Positions 22,647 to 31,376 of a DNA stretch of 45,145 nt are shown here, piece by piece. The DNA lies in contig JAQENU010000016.1 of the NCBI GenBank assembly GCA_027676805.1, positions 1-45,145 of the forward strand. Reading direction: 5' to 3'. Below the pieces are notes generated by a model, which was not told where the DNA came from, searched no databases, and saw nothing but the letters and a program-made list of their open reading frames with translations. Both the position numbers and the translations under genes were made by a program. Origin of the DNA: Coprobacillaceae bacterium UN01-12pH3A (GTDB taxonomy: Bacteria > Bacillota_I > Bacilli_A > Erysipelotrichales > Coprobacillaceae). How positions within the stretch are numbered: position 1 is the stretch's first letter; each line of letters starts with the position of its first letter.

Positions 22647-23103
22647 ATGTTGTTTAAATTTCAAAAACTAACTCAACAACATGCGTTAAGGATTGCTAAT
22701 GAATGGAAATAAGAGGGAGTTTATTCCTTTTATGATACGACGACATAGAAGATGATGAGCAATTAAAAAATCAAAATGATTATTATGAAGCGATCATAGA
22801 GAAGGAACTGGCGGGTTTCTTTTGTATAATTCAAGAAGGAGAATCTCTTGAAATAGGATTGGGATTAAGACCGGACCTTTGTGGAAAAGGACTAGGAAGG
22901 AATTCTTGAACCAAATCTTAGATTTTATTGATCAGTATTACCAAGCGCAAGCATATAGTCTAAATGTTGCTTTATTTAATCGAAGAGCGATTCGTCTTTA
23001 TCATGCATATGGATTTTTAGATGAAGCCGTCATCACTCGCAAATCAAATGGCGGTACTTTTGAATTTTTGACATTAAAAAAAGAATCCGTGAGGATTCTT
23101 TAA
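22647..23103 (+). pseudogene. Broken GNAT N-acetyltransferase gene
   Basis: The remains of one GNAT acetyltransferase of about 150 residues, now split. Frame 1 starts MLFKFQKLTQQHALRIANEW after GGAGGAG but hits TAA at codon 22, where the family has the aromatic residue of an EW-x-Y-x-G-x-Y motif. After FYD the reading shifts: DIEDDEQLKNQNDYYEAIIE and then LEIGLGLRPDLCGKGLGRN, the acetyl-CoA loop, read in a second frame. A third frame gives EFLNQILDFIDQYYQAQ, AVALFNRRAIRLYHAYGF-like sequence (LNVALFNRRAIRLYHAYGF) and the C-terminus. That is one nonsense mutation and two frameshifts. The downstream part is not a separate gene. The last codons overlap the aspA terminator. Confidence 0.85.
23074..23101 (-). 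terminator. Terminator of aspA
   Basis: On the minus strand AAAGAATCC-TCAC-GGATTCTTT followed by a T-run. It lies inside the 3' end of the GNAT pseudogene. Confidence 0.8.
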
Positions 23104-24504
23104 TTAGCGCATTGTAGAGTGAACCGGTTCTGTCATTTTTTCTGGATTCAATATTTTTTCTAACTCATTTTGTTCTAAAATATGTTCTTCGACAAGCAAA
23201 TCTTTTACTCTTTTTCCACTCTTTAAAGAACGTTTAGCTAAATCAGCGGCTTTTTTATATCCAATATACGGACATAATGCTGTGACTGTTCCAACACTTT
23301 GATTTAATAAATCTTCACAGCGTTCTTTATTCGCTGTAATTCCGGAAATACAATGATCAATAAATGTTTGAATAGCTCCGGTCAAAGTGGTAATTCCTTC
23401 AAATAAATTATAAAACAAGATCGGTTCAAAGGCATTTAATTCCATTTGTCCGGCTTCGGCTGCCATCGTTACTGTCATATCGTTTCCAATAATATTGAAA
23501 GCAACCTGTGTGACTACTTCGGGAATAACCGGATTTACTTTTCCTGGCATGATCGAAGAACCATTCTGCATTGGCGGTAAATTGATTTCTGCTACTCCCG
23601 TTTTTGGACCGCTGGATAATAAACGCAAGTCATTTGCCATCTTCGATAAGTTTACAGCACATGTTTTGATAGCACCGGAAACATGAACGAACCCGTCTAA
23701 GTTTTGGGTTGCATCAATGAGATCCTCTGCTTGAACTAAGGGTTCTCCTGTCACTTTTGATAACAGTGAGACAATGGTGTCTAAATAGACAGGGTCTACA
23801 TTGATCGCTGTACCGACTGCTGTTCCGCCGATGTTTAAAACACGCATATCGTCTTCCACAGCTTTGATACGTTTAATATCTCTTTTGATTACTGAATTAA
23901 ACGCATTGAATGACTGACCTAAACGAATAGGCACTGCATCTTGTAATTGGGTACGTCCCATTTTGATAATGCCATCAAACTCAATCGCCTTATTTTGCAG
24001 AGATGCTGATAAACGTTCTAGCTCCGCTAACAATAGCGGCAATAATTTCAAAATCGTTAATTTTCCTGATGTTGGATATACATCATTTGTAGATTGTGCC
24101 ATATTGACATGATCATTAGGGTGAATGATTGAATAATCGCCTAATGTTCCCCCTAGGATTTCAATAGCACGGTTGGCAATAACCTCGTTAGCATTCATGT
24201 TCGTTGAAGTTCCAGCCCCGCCTTGAATAGGATCTACAATGAATTGTTCATGCCATCTTCCTTCAATGATTTCATTGCAGGCTTTAACGATAGCATTCTT
24301 TTTTTCTTCGTCCAGTGTTCCGGCTTGATAGTTAGCCTGGGCAGCAGCGCTTTTTATCTCAGCTAAAGAAACGATCATTTCTTTAGATAATTGTTTGTTG
24401 GTAATCGGAAAGTTTATTTTTCCTCTAAGTGAATGGATCCCATAATAAGCATCACTGGGTACCTCCATTACACCGATTGAGTCACTTTCTAATCTTGTGT
24501 TCAT
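23104..24504 (-). CDS. aspA: Aspartate ammonia-lyase
   Basis: Splits aspartate into fumarate and ammonia. It has 466 residues, the normal size. TRLESDSIGVMEVPSDAYYG is the typical aspartase start, QGGAGTSTNMNANEV and HPNDHVNMAQSTND are two conserved active-site regions, and GSSIMPGKVNPV (about 315-326) is the fumarase/aspartase signature with the catalytic Ser loop. The N-terminus favours aspartase over class II fumarase. It is divergent from an Lrp-type regulator. The promoter and terminator are both visible, so it is a single-gene unit. In an anaerobe the fumarate can serve as electron acceptor. Confidence 0.95.
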   Translation of the reverse strand: MNTRLESDSIGVMEVPSDAYYGIHSLRGKINFPITNKQLSKEMIVSLAEIKSAAAQANYQAGTLDEEKKNAIVKACNEIIEGRWHEQFIVDPIQGGAGTSTNMNANEVIANRAIEILGGTLGDYSIIHPNDHVNMAQSTNDVYPTSGKLTILKLLPLLLAELERLSASLQNKAIEFDGIIKMGRTQLQDAVPIRLGQSFNAFNSVIKRDIKRIKAVEDDMRVLNIGGTAVGTAINVDPVYLDTIVSLLSKVTGEPLVQAEDLIDATQNLDGFVHVSGAIKTCAVNLSKMANDLRLLSSGPKTGVAEINLPPMQNGSSIMPGKVNPVIPEVVTQVAFNIIGNDMTVTMAAEAGQMELNAFEPILFYNLFEGITTLTGAIQTFIDHCISGITANKERCEDLLNQSVGTVTALCPYIGYKKAADLAKRSLKSGKRVKDLLVEEHILEQNELEKILNPEKMTEPVHSTMR

Positions 24505-24547
24505 TTTTAAATCCCCCTCATCTGTGATGGTATGACTTTACCACTTC

Positions 24548-24576
24548 ACTGTAAGAACGTAAATAGTTTAACTCAA
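24548..24576 (-). promoter_or_regulatory. aspA promoter
   Basis: On the minus strand: TTGAGT (24571-24576), 17-nt spacer, TACAGT (24548-24553), about 44 bases before the ATG. Confidence 0.65.
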
Positions 24577-24685
24577 ACTTAAAATATTGTTTAAAATTGA
24601 CAGACGTAACTTAATTTAATAAAGTTCAGCCTTTAAATTATTAATTAAATGTAGTACACTTATCATGTTAAGAGGGGGCGAAATA

Positions 24686-25165
24686 ATGGATGAAATTGAT
24701 GCCGAGATATTAAACCTTTTAGCCAAAAATGGGCGTATCTCAATTAAACAGATTTCGGCAATTGTCAATTTATCATCACCGGCAGTTTCAACACGTATTG
24801 AAAAGCTGGAGGAGCATGGATTTCTGCATGGCTATCAAGCACAGTTGGATTTAGAAAAGACAGGCTATCCAATCAAAGCCTTTATTCATGTAGCGATGAA
24901 ACCATCAAGGAAACCGGAGTTTTATGAGTTTATTGCGAAAATTCCGAATGTGCTGGAATGCTGCTGTGTTACGGGGGATTATTCAATGCTGGTTAAGGTC
25001 GCTTTTGACAGTACTCAGAAGCTGGATCTGTTTATAGGAAAACTGCAGAAATTTGGCGATACGATGACACAGATCGTGTTTTCGACTATTGTCGAGCCAA
25101 GACAAGCCGGTATTTTTAAGTCACACAAAAAGAAGATAGACAAGTCATCAACACATATGCTATGA
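24686..25165 (+). CDS. Lrp/AsnC-family regulator
   Basis: A feast/famine regulator of 159 residues. The N-terminal HTH (about 1-55; MDEIDAEILNLLAKNGRISI, then NLSSPAVSTRIEKLEEHGF) is followed by the RAM effector domain (about 65-145) with VLECCCVTGDYSMLVKV, the loop that binds amino acids. The ATG at 24686 follows GAGGGGGCG; an upstream in-frame ATG lies before that site. The divergent layout with aspA suggests that it controls aspartate breakdown, perhaps with aspartate or asparagine as effector. That is inference from position. Confidence 0.92.
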   Translation: MDEIDAEILNLLAKNGRISIKQISAIVNLSSPAVSTRIEKLEEHGFLHGYQAQLDLEKTGYPIKAFIHVAMKPSRKPEFYEFIAKIPNVLECCCVTGDYSMLVKVAFDSTQKLDLFIGKLQKFGDTMTQIVFSTIVEPRQAGIFKSHKKKIDKSSTHML

Positions 25166-25221
25166 TTTATTTATGTATGACTATGCGTAAGCATTAGTCA
25201 TTTTTAAGTGGAGGAATCGAA

Positions 25222-26175
25222 ATGGAGTTATTGATTGCAGTTGGCATTTTAATCATCGGATTTTATGGACTTATTAAAGGCGCAGATATCTTTGTAGTAG
25301 CTGCAAGTAAGATCGCTCAAAAGTTCCATATTCCGATGCTCGTTATTGGATTGACCATTGTGGCAATGGGAACCAGTGCTCCCGAAGCCGCAATCAGCAT
25401 TACTGCAGCATTTAATAATGCTTCCGGAATAACGATCGGTAATATTGTCGGAAGCAACATTCTTAATATTTTATTAGTATTAGGTGTCTGTTCGCTCATT
25501 CATAATCTGAAAGTGAATCGCAGCACCTATCATTATGAAATCCCGTTTGTGATTTTAATTACCTGTGTTCTCTTAGGACTGGGGTGGTTAGGAAATAGTT
25601 TAAGTCAAGCTGATGCTTTAATTTTAATCGGGTTATTTGGCTTGTTTCTATTTTATTTATTCAAACTTGCGAAAAATAGTGATGAAGAAGAATCGGATGA
25701 GATTGTGTTACTAGAAGAAAATGATACACTTCCTAAACTGCTGCTTTATATTTTGATTGGGTTATTCTTTATTGTGGCAGGCAGTCATTTGACAGTGGAT
25801 TCAGCGAAAACCATTGCCAGTGCTTTTGGAGTCAGTGATCGTGTCATTGGACTGACCGTAGTTGCTTTTGGAACCTCTCTGCCGGAATTGATTACTTCGG
25901 TAACTGCTGTGCGCAAAGGCAATAATGAAATTGCGATCGGAAACATTGTCGGCAGCAATATCTTTAATATCCTATTTGTATTAGGGATTGCCGGGCTGGT
26001 GTCGCCAACTGCGATTCCTTATGGTCAGGCATTCTTGGTAGATACGGTTATTGCGATTTTGTCAGCGGTACTGCTTTATGTTACCTGCGGAAGAAAAAGG
26101 ATTCTGAATCGTGCCAGCGGGGCAATGATGTTAATCAGTTATGCTGTGTATTTTGTGTTTTTAATGATGAAATAG
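25222..26175 (+). CDS. Calcium/sodium antiporter (CaCA family)
   Basis: A membrane cation exchanger, 317 residues, about ten membrane segments in two inverted halves. Each half carries an alpha-repeat: GLTIVAMGTSAPEAAIS with GNIVGSNILNILLVLG, then GLTVVAFGTSLPELITS with GNIVGSNIFNILFVLG. The acidic residues in these repeats (E of SAPE and SLPE) bind the ion. A short acidic cytosolic loop (DEEESDE) separates the halves. It resembles YrbG-type exchangers. GGAGG precedes the ATG, and it begins 56 bases after the Lrp-type gene. Confidence 0.94.
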   Translation: MELLIAVGILIIGFYGLIKGADIFVVAASKIAQKFHIPMLVIGLTIVAMGTSAPEAAISITAAFNNASGITIGNIVGSNILNILLVLGVCSLIHNLKVNRSTYHYEIPFVILITCVLLGLGWLGNSLSQADALILIGLFGLFLFYLFKLAKNSDEEESDEIVLLEENDTLPKLLLYILIGLFFIVAGSHLTVDSAKTIASAFGVSDRVIGLTVVAFGTSLPELITSVTAVRKGNNEIAIGNIVGSNIFNILFVLGIAGLVSPTAIPYGQAFLVDTVIAILSAVLLYVTCGRKRILNRASGAMMLISYAVYFVFLMMK

Positions 26176-26198
26176 GAGAGCGAGGCTCTCCTTTTTTT
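26175..26198 (+). terminator. Terminator of the antiporter gene
   Basis: GGAGAGC-GAG-GCTCTCC followed by T7, starting at the stop codon. Confidence 0.92.
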
Positions 26199-26640
26199 AT
26201 AAAGATAGATGAAGAAGTCTGCTGCCTCAAAAGCGGATAGCCAAAAAAGAAAATCTCCTGATGAGTATCACTTATTAAAATCCATTGCAGAAAAAGAACT
26301 GTCAGCTTAATAAAGGTATAATAAAAACTTTAAGATATATTACAGGTCAATCCTCATCGATTCAGTGAAGTATTTCATTGGTCTGCTTTAGTGTGCCTGT
26401 ATTAAAAATCTTAAAGCTTTTTGCTAATATTTAAAGGTCTTGCCTAAAATATCGATTTTTTGATCACGATCACTTTGATTAAAATCCTGTCTCAATGTGA
26501 TCCTGCTCAATGAATCGAACCCTTTCCTTCTTTATTCATTATAGAATAACCCATTTTAATTCCATTTCAAAAAGAGGTTTGATTTTCTAAATATTAAAAT
26601 AAAGTCGAAAAACGTTAAATAATGCTACTATATTTCTTAT
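26199..26640. other. AT-rich region without a convincing gene
   Basis: About 440 bases. The plus strand has a 33-codon frame (26209-26310) starting MKKSAASKADSQKRKS, with no ribosome binding site. The minus strand has a short coding-like run containing RQDFNQSDRDQKIDILGKT (about 26430-26500), ended by stops. Neither looks translated. These may be worn remnants of lost genes. I see no tRNA, clear small RNA or repeat. Confidence 0.5.
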
Positions 26641-26656
26641 CATTGGGAGGGATAAG

Positions 26657-27583
26657 ATGGATATACAAGTTGTGATTAATCAGATGATTCAGCTTTTTAT
26701 GGTCATTGGATTAGGATATTTATTAATGAAGACACATGTACTCGATGAGGTGTTCAATAAAAAATTAAATACATTGCTTTTAACGGTGACGACACCGGCA
26801 TTAATTTTATCATCGGTTATGGGGAATGATAATATGCAAGATGCCAATACGGTGTTATTTGTCTTTGTTGTGGCCATTATTGTGTATGTGCTGCTGCCGC
26901 TTTTAGGCATCATCATCACGAAGCTTTTGCGTGTGCCTCATCAGCAGTCCGGGCTTTATATTTTTATGACAGTCTTTTCAAATATTGGTTTTATGGGATT
27001 TCCGGTTATGAAAGCTATTTTTGGAAATGGAGCGGTGTTTTATACGGCGATCTTTAATATGATTTTTAATATTTTTGTGTATACAGTAGGTATTTATCTC
27101 ATTAATCTAGGCAGCGGGGCAAAAACCAGCTTTCAATTGAAAAACTTACGCTCACCGGGAATCATTGCCTGCTTGATTGCACTTTTCATTTATTTCTTAC
27201 ATATTCAGACGCCTTCAATCATTGCTGAAACTTGCGACATGGTGGGATCGATTACTACTCCGATCGCCATGCTTTTAATCGGGGCGACATTGGCAAATAT
27301 TGACGTTAAGTCCATTTTCAGTGAGTTTCGTCTTTACCCTTATACCATTATTAAGCAAATCTTGATACCGGTTATTGCTTTTCCTATTTTAAAACTGTTT
27401 ATTCAGGATAGCTATATTTTAGGCATAACACTGATCATGCTGGCAATGCCGGTCGCGAATAGCGCAGTGCTGTTTAGTCAGGAATATGGCGGGGATGTTG
27501 AACTGGCAGCGAAGTCTGTCTTTATTACCACGTTAATCTCAGTGGTTACTATCCCGGCAATCGTTTCGTTTCTTTTAATTTAG
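26657..27583 (+). CDS. AEC-family transporter (auxin efflux carrier-like)
   Basis: A membrane carrier of 308 residues with about ten hydrophobic helices in two five-helix halves. FMVIGLGYLLMKTHVLDE, NTLLLTVTTPALILSSVM and TVFSNIGFMGFPVMKAIFG form the first half; TTPIAMLLIGATLANID and AMPVANSAVLFSQEYGGD the second. These GxxN/P-rich crossings mark the AEC/BASS fold. Bacterial members move malate, malonate or other small organic acids. With aspartase nearby, a dicarboxylate substrate is possible but not shown. GGGAGGG precedes the ATG. Confidence 0.92.
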   Translation: MDIQVVINQMIQLFMVIGLGYLLMKTHVLDEVFNKKLNTLLLTVTTPALILSSVMGNDNMQDANTVLFVFVVAIIVYVLLPLLGIIITKLLRVPHQQSGLYIFMTVFSNIGFMGFPVMKAIFGNGAVFYTAIFNMIFNIFVYTVGIYLINLGSGAKTSFQLKNLRSPGIIACLIALFIYFLHIQTPSIIAETCDMVGSITTPIAMLLIGATLANIDVKSIFSEFRLYPYTIIKQILIPVIAFPILKLFIQDSYILGITLIMLAMPVANSAVLFSQEYGGDVELAAKSVFITTLISVVTIPAIVSFLLI

Positions 27584-27603
27584 CGCACTTTGGTGTGCTT
27601 TTT
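27583..27603 (+). terminator. Terminator of the AEC transporter gene
   Basis: GCGCAC-TTTG-GTGTGC (one G-U pair) followed by T5. Confidence 0.82.
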
Positions 27604-27664
27604 ATTTGTCATATGCGTGTAATTTAAAAAGTGATTGTGTATAATGAATAAAGGAGGTGTCACT

Positions 27665-29428
27665 ATGTCGACAAATTGGGATTTAACCGAAATTTATCCA
27701 TCATTTGAAGATTCATCATTTTTAAGTGATGTCGAGGAATTAAAAAAGAAAATTGAAGATTTTAAAGTATTTGAAACACGTATTCATGGTTTATCGGCAG
27801 TAGACGGATTAGAAGAATATATTCAGAAATTATCTGACTTTTCAGCTTTAACGAGCCGTTTAGGAAGCTATGTTTCTTTGACATTAAGTGTTGATACAAC
27901 GAATGCCGAGGCTTTAAAGTACAGTGATATTATTGATGGGATGCTGACAAATATCGTTGAGCCAATGACAAGGATTGAAAAGTGGATCGCTGATATACAG
28001 GAGCTTGATGCCTGCATTCAAAGCTCTTCGCTGCTACAGACACATGAATTTTTCATTAAAGAAATAGTGACGATGGATCGCTACAGCTTATCCGCAAAAG
28101 AAGAAAATATCATAGCTAATATGAGAAACACCGGGAGTAATGCTTGGGCAAAACTAAAGGATCAGTTAATTTCTACCCATACCGTTAAAGTGGAGGATAA
28201 AACATTGCCTTTAACCATGGTACTGAATATGGCGTATGATGAAGATAAAGAAGTGAGAAAAAAAGCATATGAAGCTGAAATTGCTTCTTATAAAAGTATT
28301 GAACAAGGGGTGGCTGCTTGTTTAAACGGAATCAAAGGAGAAGTATTGACGGAATGTGCAATGCGTGGGTATGCGTCACCTTTGGAAAGAACATTGATTT
28401 CATCACGTATGTCACAGGAAACTTTAGATGTAATGATCGAAGCGATTGAAGAATCACTGCCGGCATTTCGTGATTATTTAAAAGCAAAGGCGGCTCACCT
28501 TGGGTATTCAAATGGCTTGCCTTTTTATGAACTTTACGCACCGGTTGTGGATGCCGATATGAAATTTGATTATGAAAAAGGAGCTGCCTTTGTTGTGAAT
28601 CAGTTTCGTACCTTTTCTTCTCATCTAGCGTCCTTTGCTGATGAAGCAATTCATAAAAGCTGGATCGACGTCTATCCGAAAGCCGGTAAAGTAGGCGGGG
28701 CATTTTGTTCAAATCTGCACTTTATTAAACAAAGCCGCTTCTTATTAAATTATGGAGACAGTTTTAATGATGTAGTGACGATGGCTCATGAATTAGGACA
28801 TGGATTCCATGGGGAATGTTTAAAGGAACAAACAGAATTAAATGCAGATTATCCGATGCCAATCGCAGAAACAGCTTCAACATTCAGTGAAACCATCATT
28901 AAAAAAGCGGCAATCAAAGAAGCCGGACATGATGAAGCGTTAGCTATTTTGGAAACGGAAATCAGCGGCTGCACGCAGGTGATCGTGGATATCTATTCTC
29001 GCTTCTTATTTGAAAAACATTTGTTTGAAGAACGTGCTGTCAGTGCATTAAGCGTTGAACGTATCAAGACATTGATGACAGATGCCCAAAAATCCGCTTA
29101 CGGAGATGGATTAGATGAAAACTATCTGCACCCTTATATGTGGACATGGAAGCCTCACTATTATTATGCCAGCAGCAACTTCTATAATTTCCCTTATGCC
29201 TTTGGTTTATTATTAGCGAAAGGACTGTATGCCAAATATAAAGAGGAAGGTCCGAGCTTTGCTAAAAAGTATGAGCAATTCTTGGCTTATACAGGAAAAG
29301 CAACTCTGGAAGATGTAGCCATGAGCATCGGTATTGATCTAAAGGATAAAGCATTCTGGAAAACATCGCTGCAAACGATCATCGAGGATATTGAAGAATT
29401 CAAGGAGCTGATCAAAGATGCACATTAA
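27665..29428 (+). CDS. pepF: Oligoendopeptidase F, M3B family
   Basis: A cytosolic zinc metallopeptidase that cleaves short peptides. It has 587 residues. The zinc motif HELGH lies at 375-379 (MAHELGHGFHGE), with the third ligand in PIAETASTFSE about 25 residues later. The HPYMWTWKPHYYYASSNFYN segment is the conserved C-terminal substrate-binding region. I start at ATG 27665 (MSTNWDLTEIYPSF), which has AAAGGAGGTG directly upstream; the frame extends 10 codons further without support. Its end overlaps the next gene by 11 bases. Confidence 0.95.
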   Translation: MSTNWDLTEIYPSFEDSSFLSDVEELKKKIEDFKVFETRIHGLSAVDGLEEYIQKLSDFSALTSRLGSYVSLTLSVDTTNAEALKYSDIIDGMLTNIVEPMTRIEKWIADIQELDACIQSSSLLQTHEFFIKEIVTMDRYSLSAKEENIIANMRNTGSNAWAKLKDQLISTHTVKVEDKTLPLTMVLNMAYDEDKEVRKKAYEAEIASYKSIEQGVAACLNGIKGEVLTECAMRGYASPLERTLISSRMSQETLDVMIEAIEESLPAFRDYLKAKAAHLGYSNGLPFYELYAPVVDADMKFDYEKGAAFVVNQFRTFSSHLASFADEAIHKSWIDVYPKAGKVGGAFCSNLHFIKQSRFLLNYGDSFNDVVTMAHELGHGFHGECLKEQTELNADYPMPIAETASTFSETIIKKAAIKEAGHDEALAILETEISGCTQVIVDIYSRFLFEKHLFEERAVSALSVERIKTLMTDAQKSAYGDGLDENYLHPYMWTWKPHYYYASSNFYNFPYAFGLLLAKGLYAKYKEEGPSFAKKYEQFLAYTGKATLEDVAMSIGIDLKDKAFWKTSLQTIIEDIEEFKELIKDAH

Positions 29429-31286
29429 GACTCAGCAGCTTGAATTAGAAGTAGGAAAAGATCAGTTCACCATTTATTTTGAAGGAACAAAATGGTGTTC
29501 TTCTTTTCACTATTTTGTATTGGCAGACGGAACCGAGATTTATTTTAAAGAAGCAAAGCAAATCACCCAAATCCCTTATCAAAGCGGTGTGGGCAACGGC
29601 ATCTGCACACGCTATGAAGCGTTTGCGAATGCGGAGGTCAGCTTTGAAACGCTGATTTGGGTGGAAGAAAGCACTCAGGATATCTATTTTGAGTGGATTC
29701 CTTTAAAGGAAAAAACAACGATTTCTAAAGTTTATTTCCCGGCTTTCATGGAGTTTGATGAAAGAAAAGAGGAGCATTATTCATTGATTAATTATCATCA
29801 GGGGCTTTTGATACCGAACTCATGGGAAACACCGCTGCAGCAGCTGCCGTTTGATGGCATGCTGAACAGCTGTGCTGCCTATATGCCATGGTTTGCCCAA
29901 GTCAAAGATAAGATTGGCTACATAGCGATTCATCTATCTCCTAGTGATGGCGGTTATACGATTGACCATCCGCAAAATGGACCCTATACCCATCTGGGGA
30001 TGTATCATCTAGCCCGTTTTGATCATATGGAATATCGCCGTGTAGTTCGCTTTACCTTTGTAAAAGAAGCCGATCCAACAAGGGTGTGCAAGGTATATCG
30101 TCAGTATGCAAAAGAGATTGGTTTATTGACGACATTAAAAGAAAAGGCTGCCAGAAATCCGCTAGTGGATAAATTGATCGGAGCTGCCTTTGTGCATAAA
30201 GGGATCAAAACTCATATTTGTGAAGATTCTGAATTTTATGATGCAGAGAATCCTAAAAAGAATGATACACTGATTCCCTTTTCTATCCGTGAACAGGAAA
30301 TTCATAATTACTATAAAAAAGGAATTAATAAACTTTATCTTCATTTAGACGGCTGGGCACAGCCCGGTTATGACAATCAGCATCCGGATTATTTACCGGC
30401 TTGCATTGAGGCAGGCGGCTGGGAGGGCTTAAAAGCTTTAAGCGATACCATTAAAAACTGTCACTATATGCTAGGACTGCATGATCAATACCGCGACTAT
30501 TATTTTAGTGCTAAAACTTTTGATAAAGATTTTGCCCTGACTCATCGTGACGGTTCTATTTTTGAAATGAGTCGTTGGGCAGGCGGACATCAATCATATC
30601 TTTGTGCCAGTCAGGCAGCTTATTATGTGAAACGTAATTTTAAAGAAATTTTAAGCCATGGCATTCATTTAGAAGCCAGCTACTTAGATGTATTTACCTG
30701 CAACGAAGCAGATCAATGCTATCACCCTTGGCATAAGATGGATCGGGCAGAATGTCTTCGATATCGTAATGCCTGCTTCGATTATTTACAGTCGATTCAT
30801 ATTTTGCCAAGCTCGGAAGAAGCGAGTGACTATGCCATGCGTTCTTTGGTCTTTTGTCATTATGCTCCTTATCAGTTTATGATGAGTGCGCCGGAGGCAC
30901 CGCGTCTTGGTATTCCTGTTCCTTTATTCAATCTTGTCTATCATGATTGTCTGATTATTCCGTGGTACATGGATGAACCGGAAGGAAAAGAAGATTACAT
31001 GCTTTACGCACTTTTAAATGGTGGTGCGGCTTACCTTGATAAAGACGGAGCCTATCCAAATATTGACGGAGCTTTCTTTGATGAATCCTACCAACAGGCA
31101 CTCGACCATAAAATTGCCCGTTATCATGTAGTCAGCACATTACAGGAAAAGGTGGCAAAAGAAGAAATGGTACGTCATGAATTCATAGATCGCTGCTGGT
31201 ATAAGCAACGCAGTTATTTTGCCAATGGGATCATGGTAGAAGTGGATTTGAAAGAAAATCACTATCAAATCACGTATCCCGAATAA
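29418..31286 (+). CDS. Putative (beta/alpha)8-barrel glycoside hydrolase
   Basis: 622 residues, no signal peptide. The first 200 residues look like a beta-sandwich of the sort that precedes retaining-glycosidase barrels. The barrel then shows KLYLHLDGWAQPGYDN (about 306-321), YMLGLHDQYRDYY and EASYLDVFTCNEADQCYHPW. Asp424 in YLDVFTC is a good nucleophile candidate, with an acid/base in PSSEEASD (464-471). The pattern recalls GH101/GH129-type and DUF5696 proteins, but I cannot assign the family firmly. It overlaps pepF by 11 bases, so the two are coupled. One possible joint role is breakdown of imported glycopeptides. Lack of an export signal argues for an intracellular oligosaccharide substrate. 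Confidence 0.7.
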   Translation: MHIKTQQLELEVGKDQFTIYFEGTKWCSSFHYFVLADGTEIYFKEAKQITQIPYQSGVGNGICTRYEAFANAEVSFETLIWVEESTQDIYFEWIPLKEKTTISKVYFPAFMEFDERKEEHYSLINYHQGLLIPNSWETPLQQLPFDGMLNSCAAYMPWFAQVKDKIGYIAIHLSPSDGGYTIDHPQNGPYTHLGMYHLARFDHMEYRRVVRFTFVKEADPTRVCKVYRQYAKEIGLLTTLKEKAARNPLVDKLIGAAFVHKGIKTHICEDSEFYDAENPKKNDTLIPFSIREQEIHNYYKKGINKLYLHLDGWAQPGYDNQHPDYLPACIEAGGWEGLKALSDTIKNCHYMLGLHDQYRDYYFSAKTFDKDFALTHRDGSIFEMSRWAGGHQSYLCASQAAYYVKRNFKEILSHGIHLEASYLDVFTCNEADQCYHPWHKMDRAECLRYRNACFDYLQSIHILPSSEEASDYAMRSLVFCHYAPYQFMMSAPEAPRLGIPVPLFNLVYHDCLIIPWYMDEPEGKEDYMLYALLNGGAAYLDKDGAYPNIDGAFFDESYQQALDHKIARYHVVSTLQEKVAKEEMVRHEFIDRCWYKQRSYFANGIMVEVDLKENHYQITYPE

Positions 31287-31297
31287 TGAAAATATCC

Positions 31298-31323
31298 AAA
31301 AACACTTCTGCGGAAGTGTTTTT
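31298..31323 (+). terminator. Terminator of the pepF/glycosidase operon
   Basis: AAAAACACTTC-TGCG-GAAGTGTTTTT, an 11-bp stem. Confidence 0.88.
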
Positions 31324-31376
31324 CTATAGAAAAGAGTATGGTATAATGCTTTAGAAAACAGATAGGGGGAATGATG

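Noticed and set aside
22879..23103. A separate 74-residue gene
   Set aside because: It is the C-terminal part of the broken GNAT gene; its ATG arises inside the frameshifted acetyl-CoA loop.
28332..28712. 126-codon minus-strand frame inside pepF
   Set aside because: Antisense shadow of a well-supported gene; composition is mirror-coded, with no start signal.
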